Shown here piece by piece: positions 50,063-59,081 of a stretch of DNA of 64,000 bases (position 1 is the first letter of the stretch; each line of letters begins with the position of its first letter). A program made the position numbers and the translations under genes. Source of the DNA: Burkholderia ubonensis. Its GTDB lineage: Bacteria; Pseudomonadota; Gammaproteobacteria; Burkholderiales; Burkholderiaceae. The DNA is taken from the NCBI RefSeq assembly GCF_001718695.1, contig NZ_CP013420.1, forward strand, positions 3,162,001 to 3,226,000. The letters are read 5' to 3'. Below the pieces are notes generated by a model. The model saw only the letters and a list, made by a program, of their open reading frames with translations, was not told where the DNA came from and ran no database searches.

Positions 50063-51004
50063 TCAAAGCTCGTACGATTCGGCTTCGCCCTTGAGCGCCT
50101 GCTCGATCAGCTTGCGGTTCAGCGTCGGCGACAGCAGTTCGACGAGCGTGTACACATAGCTGCGCAGGTACGCGCCCTGCTTGAGCGCGACGCGCGTGAC
50201 GTTGCTGCCGAACAGGTGGCCGACCGGAATCAGCCGCAGGTTGCGGTCGCGCTCCGGGTTGAACGCGATGTCGGCCATGATCCCGACGCCGAGGCCGAGC
50301 TCGACGTAGGTCTTGATCACGTCGGCGTCGATCGCCTCGAGCACGATGTCCGGCGACAGCCCGCGCAGCGCGAACGCATGGTTGATCTTCCTGCGGCCGG
50401 CGAACGCGTCGTCGTAGGTGATCAGCGGGTACTGCGCGAGATCGTCGAGCGTCGGCGTCTTGCGCTCGAGCAGCGGGTGATCGGCGGGCACCACGGCCGC
50501 GTGATGCCACTGGAAGCAGGGCAGCGACACGAGCTCCTTGTAGTCGGCGATCGCCTCGGTCGCGATCGCGAGGTCGGCCTGGTCGTGGATCACCATCTCG
50601 GCGACCTGCGTCGGGCTGCCCTGCAGGATCGACAGGTGCACCTTCGGGAAGCGCTTCTTGAATTCGGCGATCGCGGCCGGCAGCGAGTAGCGGGCCTGCG
50701 TGTGGGTCGCCGCGATCGTCAGGTTGCCCTGATCCTGCGCGGCGTAATCCTTTCCGACCCTTTTCAGGCTTTCGACCTCCTGGAGGATCCGCTCGACGGA
50801 CGCGAGAATGATCCGCCCCGGTTCGGTGAGCGAACGCACGCGCTTGCCGTGCCGCGTGAAGATCTCCACGCCGAGCTCGTCTTCGAGCTCGATGATCGCC
50901 TTCGACACCCCCGGCTGCGACGTGTACAGCGCCTTGGCGGCCTCGGTGAGGTTGAAATTCTGCCGGACGGCCTCGCGCACGAAGCGAAATTGGTGCAGGT
51001 TCAT
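50063..51004 (-). CDS. CysB/Cbl-type LysR regulator
   Basis: The 313-residue regulator starts MNLHQFRFVREAVRQNFNLT, with helix-turn-helix LTEAAKALYTSQPGVSKAI, the CysB-family opening. The effector domain has LTIAATHTQARYSLP and YPLITYDDAFAGR, as in CysB/Cbl, which sense O-acetylserine or adenylylsulfate. Divergent from cysI, so it very likely controls the sulfate operon. CysB versus Cbl cannot be settled from the sequence alone. Confidence 0.93.
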   Translation of the reverse strand: MNLHQFRFVREAVRQNFNLTEAAKALYTSQPGVSKAIIELEDELGVEIFTRHGKRVRSLTEPGRIILASVERILQEVESLKRVGKDYAAQDQGNLTIAATHTQARYSLPAAIAEFKKRFPKVHLSILQGSPTQVAEMVIHDQADLAIATEAIADYKELVSLPCFQWHHAAVVPADHPLLERKTPTLDDLAQYPLITYDDAFAGRRKINHAFALRGLSPDIVLEAIDADVIKTYVELGLGVGIMADIAFNPERDRNLRLIPVGHLFGSNVTRVALKQGAYLRSYVYTLVELLSPTLNRKLIEQALKGEAESYEL

Positions 51005-51219
51005 TTATAACCCTTCCGCATATCAACAGAATTTTTTAGTCGTTTGAAATATAAGGGGAGTTTATTACGATTCACCGGAGTTTTTCAAATATGGATATCT
51101 GTTTTCGTCATTAGCAATCCACCGGCCCGCGGATGACCGGGCGCGGCGGCGAAACGGAGATTCGGGCGCGACGTGGCTAGGACGTCGCGCGGTCAACACG
51201 AAAACCCTGGGGTCCCCGA
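51005..51219. promoter_or_regulatory. Divergent control region of the regulator and cysI
   Basis: The AT-rich half (51005-51115) holds ATAACCCTT near 51007 and ATATAAGGGG near 51050, in opposite orientation, resembling CysB-type half-sites, and several A/T tracts. Nearer cysI, GCGCGACGT (51165-51173) and ACGTCGCGC (51181-51189) form a leader hairpin. Confidence 0.45.
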
Positions 51220-52899
51220 ATGTATCAGTACGACCAGTACGACCAGACGATCGTCGACGAGCGTGTCGCGCAGTACCGCGATCAGGTGCGCCGCCGCCTG
51301 TCGGGCGAGTTGAGCGAGGACGAGTTCCGTCCGCTGCGCCTGCAGAACGGCCTGTACATGCAGCGTCACGCATACATGCACCGCATCGCGATTCCGTACG
51401 GCAACCTGCGCAGCGACCAGCTGCGGATGCTGGCCCGCATCGCGCGCGAGCACGACCGCGGCTACGGCCACTTCTCGACCCGCTCGAACATCCAGTTCAA
51501 CTGGATCAAGCTCGAGGAGACGCCCGAGATCCTCGCGAAGCTCGCGTCGGTGCAGATGCACGGCATCCAGACGTCGGGGAACTGCATCCGCAACATCACG
51601 GCCGACCAGTTCGCGGGCGTCGCTCAAGACGAGGAGATCGATCCGCGCCCGTGGTCGGAAATCCTCCGCCAGTGGTCGACGTTCCATCCCGAATTCGCAT
51701 GGCTGCCGCGCAAGTTCAAGATCGCGGTGTCGGGCTCCAAGGTCGACCGCGCGGCCGTGCAGATCCACGACCTCGGCGTGTACCTGAAGAAGAACGCGCA
51801 GGGCGAGGTGGTCGCGAGCATCCTCGCGGGCGGCGGCCTCGGGCGCACGCCGATCGTCGGCGCGGTGATCAAGGAAGATCTGCCGTGGCAGCACCTGCTG
51901 ACCTACTGCGAGGCCGTGCTGCGCGTGTACAACCGCTACGGCCGCCGCGACAACCTGTACAAGGCCCGCATCAAGATCCTCGTGAAGGCGCTGTCGCCGG
52001 CGAAGTTCGCGCAGCAGGTCGAGGAAGAGTGGCAGCACCTGAAGGACGGCCCGTCGACGCTCACGCAGGCGGAGCTCGACCGCGTGTCGCAGTACTTTCT
52101 GCCGCCCGTCTATGAAAAGCTCGCCGACACCGACGCGTCGTTCGAGCAGCACCTGCTCGAGAACAAGGCGTTCGCGCGCTGGGTCGAGCGCAACGTCGCG
52201 CCGCACAAGGTGCCCGGCTATGCGGCCGTCACGCTGTCGCTGAAGAATCATCGCATCGCCCCGGGCGACGCGACCGATGCGCAGATGGAGCAGGTCGCCG
52301 ACTGGGCCGACGCCTACTCGTTCGGCGAGCTGCGCGTGTCGCACGAGCAGAACCTGATCCTCGCGAACGTGAAGAAGCGCGACCTGTTCGCCGTGTGGGA
52401 AAAGGCGAAGGCGGCCGGTTTCGCGACGCCGAACGTCGGCCTGCTGACCGACATCATCGCGTGCCCGGGCGGCGACTTCTGCTCGCTCGCGAACGCGAAG
52501 TCGATCCCGATCGCGCTCGCGATCCAGCAGCGCTTCGACGATCTCGACTACGTGTACGACCTCGGCGACCTGTCGCTGAACATTTCCGGTTGCATGAACT
52601 CGTGCGGCCATCACCACGTCGGCAACATCGGCATCCTCGGCGTCGACAAGGACGGCGCCGAGTGGTACCAGGTGTCGCTCGGCGGCGAGCAGGGCACGGG
52701 CCGCAACGGCGCGCGCCTCGGCCGCGTGATCGGCCCGTCGTTCTCGGCGGAGGAAGTGCCGGACGTGATCGCGAAGCTGATCGATACGTTCGTCGAGTCG
52801 CGCGCCGACGGCGAGCGCTTCATCGACACGTATGATCGCATCGGCATCGCGCCGTTCAAGGAGCGCGTCTACGCGGCGCGCCAGGCGGTGAACGCGTAA
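51220..52899 (+). CDS. cysI: Sulfite reductase hemoprotein (nitrite/sulfite reductase family)
   Basis: Reduces sulfite to sulfide with siroheme and a [4Fe-4S] cluster. The 559 residues contain the N-terminal ferredoxin-like half, substrate-site GHFSTRSNIQFNW and TSGNCIRNI, and the four cluster cysteines CPGGDFC and SGCMNSCGHHH. The paired DUF934 gene follows. ATG 51220 gives the family start MYQYDQYDQ. Confidence 0.94.
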   Translation: MYQYDQYDQTIVDERVAQYRDQVRRRLSGELSEDEFRPLRLQNGLYMQRHAYMHRIAIPYGNLRSDQLRMLARIAREHDRGYGHFSTRSNIQFNWIKLEETPEILAKLASVQMHGIQTSGNCIRNITADQFAGVAQDEEIDPRPWSEILRQWSTFHPEFAWLPRKFKIAVSGSKVDRAAVQIHDLGVYLKKNAQGEVVASILAGGGLGRTPIVGAVIKEDLPWQHLLTYCEAVLRVYNRYGRRDNLYKARIKILVKALSPAKFAQQVEEEWQHLKDGPSTLTQAELDRVSQYFLPPVYEKLADTDASFEQHLLENKAFARWVERNVAPHKVPGYAAVTLSLKNHRIAPGDATDAQMEQVADWADAYSFGELRVSHEQNLILANVKKRDLFAVWEKAKAAGFATPNVGLLTDIIACPGGDFCSLANAKSIPIALAIQQRFDDLDYVYDLGDLSLNISGCMNSCGHHHVGNIGILGVDKDGAEWYQVSLGGEQGTGRNGARLGRVIGPSFSAEEVPDVIAKLIDTFVESRADGERFIDTYDRIGIAPFKERVYAARQAVNA

Positions 52900-52924
52900 C
52901 CAACCGGGTAGAAGGAATTTGCAG

Positions 52925-53497
52925 ATGGCTTCGATTATCAAGAACCGCGCAGTGATCGACGATGCATGGCAGGTCGTGCGCGCGGCGGAAGACGGCGCGC
53001 TGCCCGCGGTCGACGCGTTGCCGGCCGGCAAGGTGCTGGTGCCGCTCGCGCTGTGGCAGGCCGAGCGCGCGGCGCTCGTCGCCGCGAAGACGAAGGACGA
53101 GCTCGGCGTGTGGCTCGCGCCGGACAGCGAGCCGGCCGATCTCGCCGCCGACTTCGACGCGATCTCGCTGATCGGCGTCGAGTTCCCGCGCTTCGCGGAC
53201 GGCCGCGGCTACAGCATCGCGCGCCTGCTGCGCGAGCGCCACGGCTGGACGGGCGAGCTGCGCGCGATCGGCGACGTGCTGCGCGACCAGCTGCTGTACA
53301 TGTCGCGCTGCGGCTTCGACGCGTTCGCGGTGCGCGCGGACAAGGACATCCACGACGCGCTGAACGCGTTCGGCGAATTCTCGCAGCGCTACCAGGGCGC
53401 GTTCGACGAGCCCGCGCCGCTGTTCCGCCGCCGCGCCGCGGCCGCTGGGGTAGCGACCGCTGGGGTAGCGACGTCCGACGCGAAGGTGAACGCATGA
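52925..53497 (+). CDS. DUF934 protein, partner of sulfite reductase
   Basis: The 190-residue soluble protein of the DUF934 family is always found beside this type of CysI and thought to aid sulfite reduction. Typical pieces are VLVPLALWQ, FPRFADGRGYSIARLLRE, GDVLRDQLLYMSRCGFD. The C-terminus ends with two copies of AGVAT from a 15-base tandem repeat (53442-53471). The ATG at 52925 has GAAGGA before it. Its stop overlaps cysH. Confidence 0.88.
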   Translation: MASIIKNRAVIDDAWQVVRAAEDGALPAVDALPAGKVLVPLALWQAERAALVAAKTKDELGVWLAPDSEPADLAADFDAISLIGVEFPRFADGRGYSIARLLRERHGWTGELRAIGDVLRDQLLYMSRCGFDAFAVRADKDIHDALNAFGEFSQRYQGAFDEPAPLFRRRAAAAGVATAGVATSDAKVNA

Positions 53498-54240
53498 GCG
53501 GCGCCAACGCCACCGCACTGACCCCGGAACTCGCCGCGAAGGTCGAACGGCTCGACGCGCTGCTCGCGCAGATCGCCGCGCGCCATCCGAAGGTGAAGTT
53601 CGCGAGCAGCCTTGCGGCGGAAGACATGCTCGTCACGCATGCGATCTTGTCGAAGGGGCTGTCGATCGGCATCTTCTCGCTGAACACGGGCCGCCTGCAC
53701 GCGGAGACGCTCGGCATGATCGACCGCGTGCGCGAACGCTACGGCTACGAGATCGAGCAGTTCCATCCGCAGCAGGACGCGATCGACCGGTACGTCGCCG
53801 ACCACGGCCTGAACGCGTTCTACGAGAGCGTCGAGCTGCGCAAGTCGTGCTGCCACATCCGCAAGGTCGAGCCGCTGAACCGCGCGCTCTCCGACGTCGA
53901 TGCGTGGGTCACCGGCCAGCGCCGCGAGCAGTCGGTCACGCGCGCGGAGCTGCACGAGGAAGAGCAGGACGAAGCACGCGGGATCGCGAAGTACAACCCG
54001 CTCGCCGACTGGACGGAGAGCGAGGTGTGGGTGTACCTGAAGGCGTTCGACGTGCCGGTCAATCCGCTGCATGCGCGCGGCTACCCGAGCATCGGCTGCG
54101 AGCCCTGCACGCGGGCGATCCGCCCCGGCGAGGACAGCCGGGCCGGCCGCTGGTGGTGGGAGTCGCGCGACACGAAGGAATGCGGGCTGCACATCATCAC
54201 GCCGATTCCCGCGGCGTCCGATGCAAGCGCCGCGCACTGA
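53494..54240 (+). CDS. cysH: Adenylylsulfate/phosphoadenylylsulfate reductase
   Basis: Reduces activated sulfate to sulfite. The 248 residues include the PP-loop-like fold, the cluster cysteines SCCHIRK and CEPCTRAI, which mark the [4Fe-4S] APS-reductase type, and the C-terminal catalytic ECGLH. No cysC kinase is in the window, so APS is the likely substrate. ATGA overlap with the DUF934 gene. Confidence 0.95.
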   Translation: MSGANATALTPELAAKVERLDALLAQIAARHPKVKFASSLAAEDMLVTHAILSKGLSIGIFSLNTGRLHAETLGMIDRVRERYGYEIEQFHPQQDAIDRYVADHGLNAFYESVELRKSCCHIRKVEPLNRALSDVDAWVTGQRREQSVTRAELHEEEQDEARGIAKYNPLADWTESEVWVYLKAFDVPVNPLHARGYPSIGCEPCTRAIRPGEDSRAGRWWWESRDTKECGLHIITPIPAASDASAAH

Positions 54241-54312
54241 ACGATACAAGACCCAATATTGCGCCGCCCGCGAAAGCGGGCGGCACGAACCCGGAAGAGA
54301 AGGACTGAAACC

Positions 54313-55275
54313 ATGAGCACGACGCTCGAGCAATCCGCCTTTGCCCCGCCCACCGGCGACAGCAGCCGCATGGGCCACCTCGACTGGCTCGAGGCCGAGT
54401 CGATCTACATCCTGCGCGAGCTGGTCGCCGAGTGCAGCAAGCCGGCGCTGCTGTTCTCGGGCGGCAAGGATTCGGTCGTCGTGCTGCATCTCGCGCTGAA
54501 GGCGTTCGGCCTCGGCGCGAATCGCAGGACGTCGCTGCCGTTTCCGCTCGTGCACATCGACACGGGCCACAACTACGACGAAGTGATCGACTTCCGCGAC
54601 CGCCGCGCGCAAGAGATCGGCGCGGAGCTGATCGTCGGCCACGTCGAGGACTCGATCAAGCGCGGCACCGTCGTGCTGCGCCGCGAGACCGATTCGCGCA
54701 ATGCCGCGCAGGCCGTCACGCTGCTCGAGACGATCGAGCAGCACGGCTTCACCGCGATGATCGGCGGCGCGCGCCGCGACGAGGAGAAGGCGCGCGCGAA
54801 GGAGCGCATCTTCTCGTTCCGCGACGAATTCGGCCAGTGGGACCCGAAGGCGCAGCGCCCGGAGCTGTGGAGCCTGTACAACGCGCGCCTGCACAACGGC
54901 GAGCACCTGCGCGTGTTCCCGATCTCGAACTGGACCGAGCTCGACGTGTGGCAGTACATCGCCCGCGAAAACCTCGAGCTGCCGTCGATCTACTACGCGC
55001 ACCAGCGCGAGATCGTGCGCCGCAACGGGCTGCTCGTGCCGGTCACGCCGCTCACGCCGATGCGCGAAGGCGAGACGAGCGAGCTCGCGCAGGTGCGCTT
55101 CCGCACGGTCGGCGACATCAGCTGCACGTGCCCGGTCGAGAGCGACGCGGACGACGTCGAGAAGATCATCGCCGAGACGGCGGTGACCGAGATCACCGAG
55201 CGCGGCGCGACCCGGATGGACGACCAGACCTCCGAAGCCGCGATGGAACAGCGCAAGAAGCAAGGTTATTTCTGA
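54313..55275 (+). CDS. cysD: Sulfate adenylyltransferase subunit 2
   Basis: The catalytic subunit of ATP sulfurylase, 320 residues. The PP-loop FSGGKDSVVVLHLA is at about residues 53-66; AMIGGARRDEEKARAKER and the end QGYF are typical. ATG 54313 follows AGGACTG. Confidence 0.96.
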   Translation: MSTTLEQSAFAPPTGDSSRMGHLDWLEAESIYILRELVAECSKPALLFSGGKDSVVVLHLALKAFGLGANRRTSLPFPLVHIDTGHNYDEVIDFRDRRAQEIGAELIVGHVEDSIKRGTVVLRRETDSRNAAQAVTLLETIEQHGFTAMIGGARRDEEKARAKERIFSFRDEFGQWDPKAQRPELWSLYNARLHNGEHLRVFPISNWTELDVWQYIARENLELPSIYYAHQREIVRRNGLLVPVTPLTPMREGETSELAQVRFRTVGDISCTCPVESDADDVEKIIAETAVTEITERGATRMDDQTSEAAMEQRKKQGYF

Positions 55276-55297
55276 AGCACGCGAGGACATTCACATC

Positions 55298-56614
55298 ATG
55301 AGCATCATCGAGAACAACGAAGACCTCGGCGTGCTGCGCTTCATCACCGCGGGCAGCGTCGACGACGGCAAGAGCACGCTGATCGGCCGCCTGCTGTACG
55401 ACAGCAAGGCCGTGCTGTCCGACCAGCTGTCCGCGCTGTCGCGCGCGAAGAACAAGCGCACGGTCGGCGACGAGCTCGACCTCGCGCTCCTGACCGACGG
55501 TCTCGAAGCCGAGCGCGAGCAGGGCATCACGATCGACGTCGCGTACCGCTACTTCGCGACCGCGAAGCGCAAGTTCATCATCGCCGACACGCCGGGCCAC
55601 GAGCAGTACACGCGCAACATGGTGACGGGCGCGTCGACCGCGCACGCGGCGATCATCCTGATCGACGCGACGCGCGTGACGGTCGAGAACGGCGTCGCCG
55701 AGCTGCTGCCGCAGACCAAGCGCCACAGTGCGATCGTCAAGCTGCTCGCGCTGCAGCACGTGATCGTCGCGATCAACAAGATGGACCTCGTCGACTACAG
55801 CGAAGCGCGCTTCAACGAGATCCGCGACGCGTACGTCGCGCTCGCGCAGCAGCTCGGCCTCGCCGACGTGCGCTTCGTGCCGGTGTCGGCGCTCAAGGGC
55901 GACAACATCGTCGGCGCGAGCGAGCGCATGCCGTGGTATGCGGGCGAGCCGCTGCTCGACGTGCTCGAGTCGCTGCCCGTCGAGACGCAGGCGCATGACG
56001 CGCTGCGCTTCCCGGTGCAGTGGGTCGCGCGCCAGGACGGCAGCTCGGCCGACGATTTCCGCGGCTACATGGGCCGCATCGAGTCGGGCGAGGTGAAGGT
56101 CGGCGACGAGATCGTCGTGCTGCCGTCGAACCGCACCGCGACGGTCGCCGAGATCATCGCGCCGGTGCCGGGCGGCACCGCGGCCGTCGAACAGGCGTTC
56201 GCGGGCCAGACGGTGACGATCCGCCTCGCGCAGGACGTCGACGTGTCGCGCGGCGACATGTTCGTCGCGGTCGCGCAGACGGTCGCGCCGGCGAAGAAGC
56301 TCGAGGCGGACCTGTGCTGGTTCGACGAAGCGCCGCTGTCGCCGCAGCGCAAGTACCTGCTGAAGCAGACCACGAGCACGGTGTTCGCGAAGATCGGCGC
56401 GGTGAAGCAGGTGCTCGACGTGCACACGCTGTCGCACGCGACCGATCGTCACGAGCTGAAGATGAACGACATCGGCCGCGTCGCGCTGACGCTGCAGAAG
56501 CCGATCGTGTGCGACACGTACGACGCGCATCCGGGCACGGGCGCGTTCGTGCTGATCGACGAGGCGACGCATCACACGGTCGCCGCGGGCATGATCCGGG
56601 CGTTCTCGGCATAA
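55298..56614 (+). CDS. cysN: Sulfate adenylyltransferase subunit 1 (GTPase)
   Basis: GTPase subunit that drives sulfate activation by CysD. The 438 residues show P-loop GSVDDGKSTLIGRLL, DTPGHEQYTRNM and NKMDLVDY, followed by EF-Tu-like domains II and III. There is no CysC kinase fusion at the C-terminus. Confidence 0.96.
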   Translation: MSIIENNEDLGVLRFITAGSVDDGKSTLIGRLLYDSKAVLSDQLSALSRAKNKRTVGDELDLALLTDGLEAEREQGITIDVAYRYFATAKRKFIIADTPGHEQYTRNMVTGASTAHAAIILIDATRVTVENGVAELLPQTKRHSAIVKLLALQHVIVAINKMDLVDYSEARFNEIRDAYVALAQQLGLADVRFVPVSALKGDNIVGASERMPWYAGEPLLDVLESLPVETQAHDALRFPVQWVARQDGSSADDFRGYMGRIESGEVKVGDEIVVLPSNRTATVAEIIAPVPGGTAAVEQAFAGQTVTIRLAQDVDVSRGDMFVAVAQTVAPAKKLEADLCWFDEAPLSPQRKYLLKQTTSTVFAKIGAVKQVLDVHTLSHATDRHELKMNDIGRVALTLQKPIVCDTYDAHPGTGAFVLIDEATHHTVAAGMIRAFSA

Positions 56615-56682
56615 GCGGCGAACCGCGCCGCCTTTCGGGCGGCGCGAGCCGATGCCGGCGCCCGCGGCGGACAAGCGAAGCG

Positions 56683-57438
56683 ATGAATATGGGCAAGGTA
56701 TATCTGATCGGAGCCGGGCCGGGCGCGGCGGACCTCATCACGGTGCGCGGCGCGCGGCTGCTCGCGCAGGCCGACGTCGTGCTGCACGACGCGCTCGTCG
56801 AGCCCGCGATGCTCGACTATGCGCCGAACGCGCGCAGGATCGCGGTCGGCAAGCGCTGCGGGCAGCGCTCGACCGCGCAGCAGTTCATCAACAAGCAGAT
56901 CGTCGATGCGGCGCGCGAGCATGCGTGCGTCGTGCGGCTGAAGGGCGGCGACCCGATGCTGTTCGGCCGCGCGGACGAAGAGATGCGTGCGCTCGAAGCG
57001 GCGGGCATCGACTACGAGATCGTGCCGGGCATCACCGCGGCGCTGGCCGGCGCGGCGACGCTGAAGCGCTCGCTGACGCTGCGCGGCGTCGCGCGCAGCG
57101 TCGCGTTCGCGACGCACAGCCGCGCGCCCGGCAGCGACGAGATCCGCGAAGCGGCGCGCGCCGATTCGATCGTCTACTACATGGGCCGCGACAGCGCGCC
57201 GGGCATCGCGCAGGAACTGATCGACGCGGGCCGCGCAAGCGCGACGCCGGTCGCGATCGTCGAGGCATGCAGCACCGCGCGCGAGCGCACGCTGACGCTG
57301 ACGCTCGGCGAGATGGCGGCGGGCGCGGCGCAGGCGTGGCTCGATCCGGCGCAGCCGAGCCTGCTGATGATCGGCGATGCGTTTGCCGAACGCGGGGCGC
57401 ACGCGAAACGGGCCGGCGGGATGCGCGACGCGGCCTGA
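56683..57438 (+). CDS. cobA: Uroporphyrinogen-III C-methyltransferase
   Basis: SAM-dependent enzyme making precorrin-2 for siroheme, the cofactor of CysI. The 251 residues include YLIGAGPGAADLITVRG, RLKGGDPMLFGRADEE and EIVPGITAALAGAA. It lacks the CysG oxidase/chelatase half, so chelation must come from elsewhere; cbiX faces it. ATG 56683 is used; ATG 56689 is also possible. Confidence 0.93.
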   Translation: MNMGKVYLIGAGPGAADLITVRGARLLAQADVVLHDALVEPAMLDYAPNARRIAVGKRCGQRSTAQQFINKQIVDAAREHACVVRLKGGDPMLFGRADEEMRALEAAGIDYEIVPGITAALAGAATLKRSLTLRGVARSVAFATHSRAPGSDEIREAARADSIVYYMGRDSAPGIAQELIDAGRASATPVAIVEACSTARERTLTLTLGEMAAGAAQAWLDPAQPSLLMIGDAFAERGAHAKRAGGMRDAA

Positions 57439-57462
57439 GCGGAGCAGGGCGTCCGAAATAAG

Positions 57463-57492
57463 AAAGCGCCGGCTTGTGAAGGCCGGCGCTTT
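57463..57492. terminator. Bidirectional terminator between cobA and cbiX
   Basis: AAAGCGCCGGC (57463-57473) and GCCGGCGCTTT (57482-57492), an 11-base perfect stem with A/T runs on both sides. Confidence 0.9.
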
Positions 57493-57516
57493 TGTCTTGT
57501 GCGGTCCGCGCAGCGC

Positions 57517-57903
57517 TTACGCGCCGTCGTCCAGCTGATCGAGGCAATAGCGCGCGATCGCATCGAGCACGCCGTCGTCCTCGCCGACCGCGGTCGCGCA
57601 GCGGATCTCGACGCCCGGATGCGCGGCGCGGCACGCATCGACGAGCTGCGGCAGGTCGCGCCGGATGTGGCCGCCCTGGCCGAAGAACACCGGCACCACG
57701 GTGATGCGCGTGCAGCCGGCCGCCGCTTGCGCGGCGACCGCGGTGTCGAGCGACGGCGTCATCAGCTCGAGGAACGCGAGCGACACGGAAGAAGCGGGTT
57801 CGCCGCGCGCGGCGCGCAGCCGCGCGGCGAGCCGCTCGAACGGCTCCGCCCAGCGCGGATCGCGGGCGCCGTGAGCGAACAGGACGATGCCGTGCGAACC
57901 CAT
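57517..57903 (-). CDS. cbiX: Small sirohydrochlorin chelatase (CbiX type)
   Basis: The 128-residue single-domain chelatase has start IVLFAHGARDPRW with the metal-binding His, and VVPVFFGQGGHIRRDLP with the second His. It inserts Fe2+ (or Co2+) into sirohydrochlorin. With CobA lacking a chelatase half, this is the likely siroheme-forming partner. GGAG precedes ATG 57903. Confidence 0.88.
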   Translation of the reverse strand: MGSHGIVLFAHGARDPRWAEPFERLAARLRAARGEPASSVSLAFLELMTPSLDTAVAAQAAAGCTRITVVPVFFGQGGHIRRDLPQLVDACRAAHPGVEIRCATAVGEDDGVLDAIARYCLDQLDDGA

Positions 57904-57929
57904 GTCGAACTCCGTCGCGAGACCGGCGC

Positions 57930-59078
57930 TCAGTGCCGGTCGACCCATTTGAGCGCGAACAGGCCGAGCCCCAGGTAGAGCAGGCCGGGGAGCGCCGCCG
58001 TCAGCGGCGCGGGCCATGTGTTCAGCGTGCCTATGTGCGAGAACAGCGTGTTGAGCAGCTGGAAGCTCATGCCGAGCATGATGCCGCCGAACACCTTCAC
58101 GCCGACCACGCCCGCGCGCGTATGCAGGTACGCGAACGGCAGCGACAGCACCAGCATCACGAACACCGCGAACGGATACAGCAGCTTGCGCCACAGCGCG
58201 ATGTCGTAGCGCTGCGTGTCCTGCTGGTTCTCCTTCAGGTGCTGGATGTAGCGGAACAGGTTGATCAGCGACATCCGTTCCGGCGATACGAGCAGCACCG
58301 ACAGGATCTGCGGCGTCAGGTCCGAGCGCAGCCGGAACTCGGGCAGCGTGACCTGCTGCGACCGGTACACGGGGTTCAGCGCGTCGGCGGGCTGGCCGCC
58401 GATCGGCTTGATCGGCGTGAGCTCGGTCTCGGTGACGCCCGTCAGCAGCCAGTGGCCGGGCGCCTCGTAGCGGCCGGTCTGCGCGATGCGCACGTTCTGC
58501 AGCTGGAACTTCGAATCGAATTCGTAGATCCGCACGTTGCTGATCGTCGAATCCGGCGACAGGCTGCCGACGTTCACGAAGCGCGTGACCTGCTCGCCAT
58601 TGTCGCGCGCGGCGAGCGTGTCCTTCACCCACACGCCGGACTGGAAGTTCGACGACACCGACGCGCCGAGCGCCTGCAGCCGCACGCGCTCGGACAACTG
58701 GTCGGCGTAGGGGCCGACGAATTCGCCGATCAGGTAGGTGACGATCACGAGCGGCACGCCGATCTTCAGCAGCGAGCGCAGCGCCTGGTTGGTCGCGAGG
58801 CCCGACACGCGGAAGATCGTGAATTCCGAGTTCGCGGCCATCTGCGCGAACACGTAGATCGCGCTGATCAGCGCGGCGACCGGGATGATCTCGTAGAAGC
58901 GCGACGGCGTCTGCAGCGCGACGCGCAGCACCGCGTAGCCGAACTTGTAGTTGCCGTGCCCGACCGAGTTCAGCTCGCTGATCAGGTCGAAGAAGAAGAA
59001 CAGGCCCGAGAACGCGAACAGGATGAAGACGAACGTGACGTAGATCTGCCGCGCGAAGTACTTTTCAAAGAGCCGCAT
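57930..59078 (-). CDS. lptG: LPS export permease LptG
   Basis: Inner-membrane subunit of the LptB2FG transporter moving lipopolysaccharide from the inner membrane to the LptC/A bridge. The 382 residues have six helices around a periplasmic beta-jellyroll (about 135-270). Start RLFEKYFARQIYVTF is typical. It follows lptF by three bases. Confidence 0.95.
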   Translation of the reverse strand: MRLFEKYFARQIYVTFVFILFAFSGLFFFFDLISELNSVGHGNYKFGYAVLRVALQTPSRFYEIIPVAALISAIYVFAQMAANSEFTIFRVSGLATNQALRSLLKIGVPLVIVTYLIGEFVGPYADQLSERVRLQALGASVSSNFQSGVWVKDTLAARDNGEQVTRFVNVGSLSPDSTISNVRIYEFDSKFQLQNVRIAQTGRYEAPGHWLLTGVTETELTPIKPIGGQPADALNPVYRSQQVTLPEFRLRSDLTPQILSVLLVSPERMSLINLFRYIQHLKENQQDTQRYDIALWRKLLYPFAVFVMLVLSLPFAYLHTRAGVVGVKVFGGIMLGMSFQLLNTLFSHIGTLNTWPAPLTAALPGLLYLGLGLFALKWVDRH

Positions 59079-59081
59079 CGA

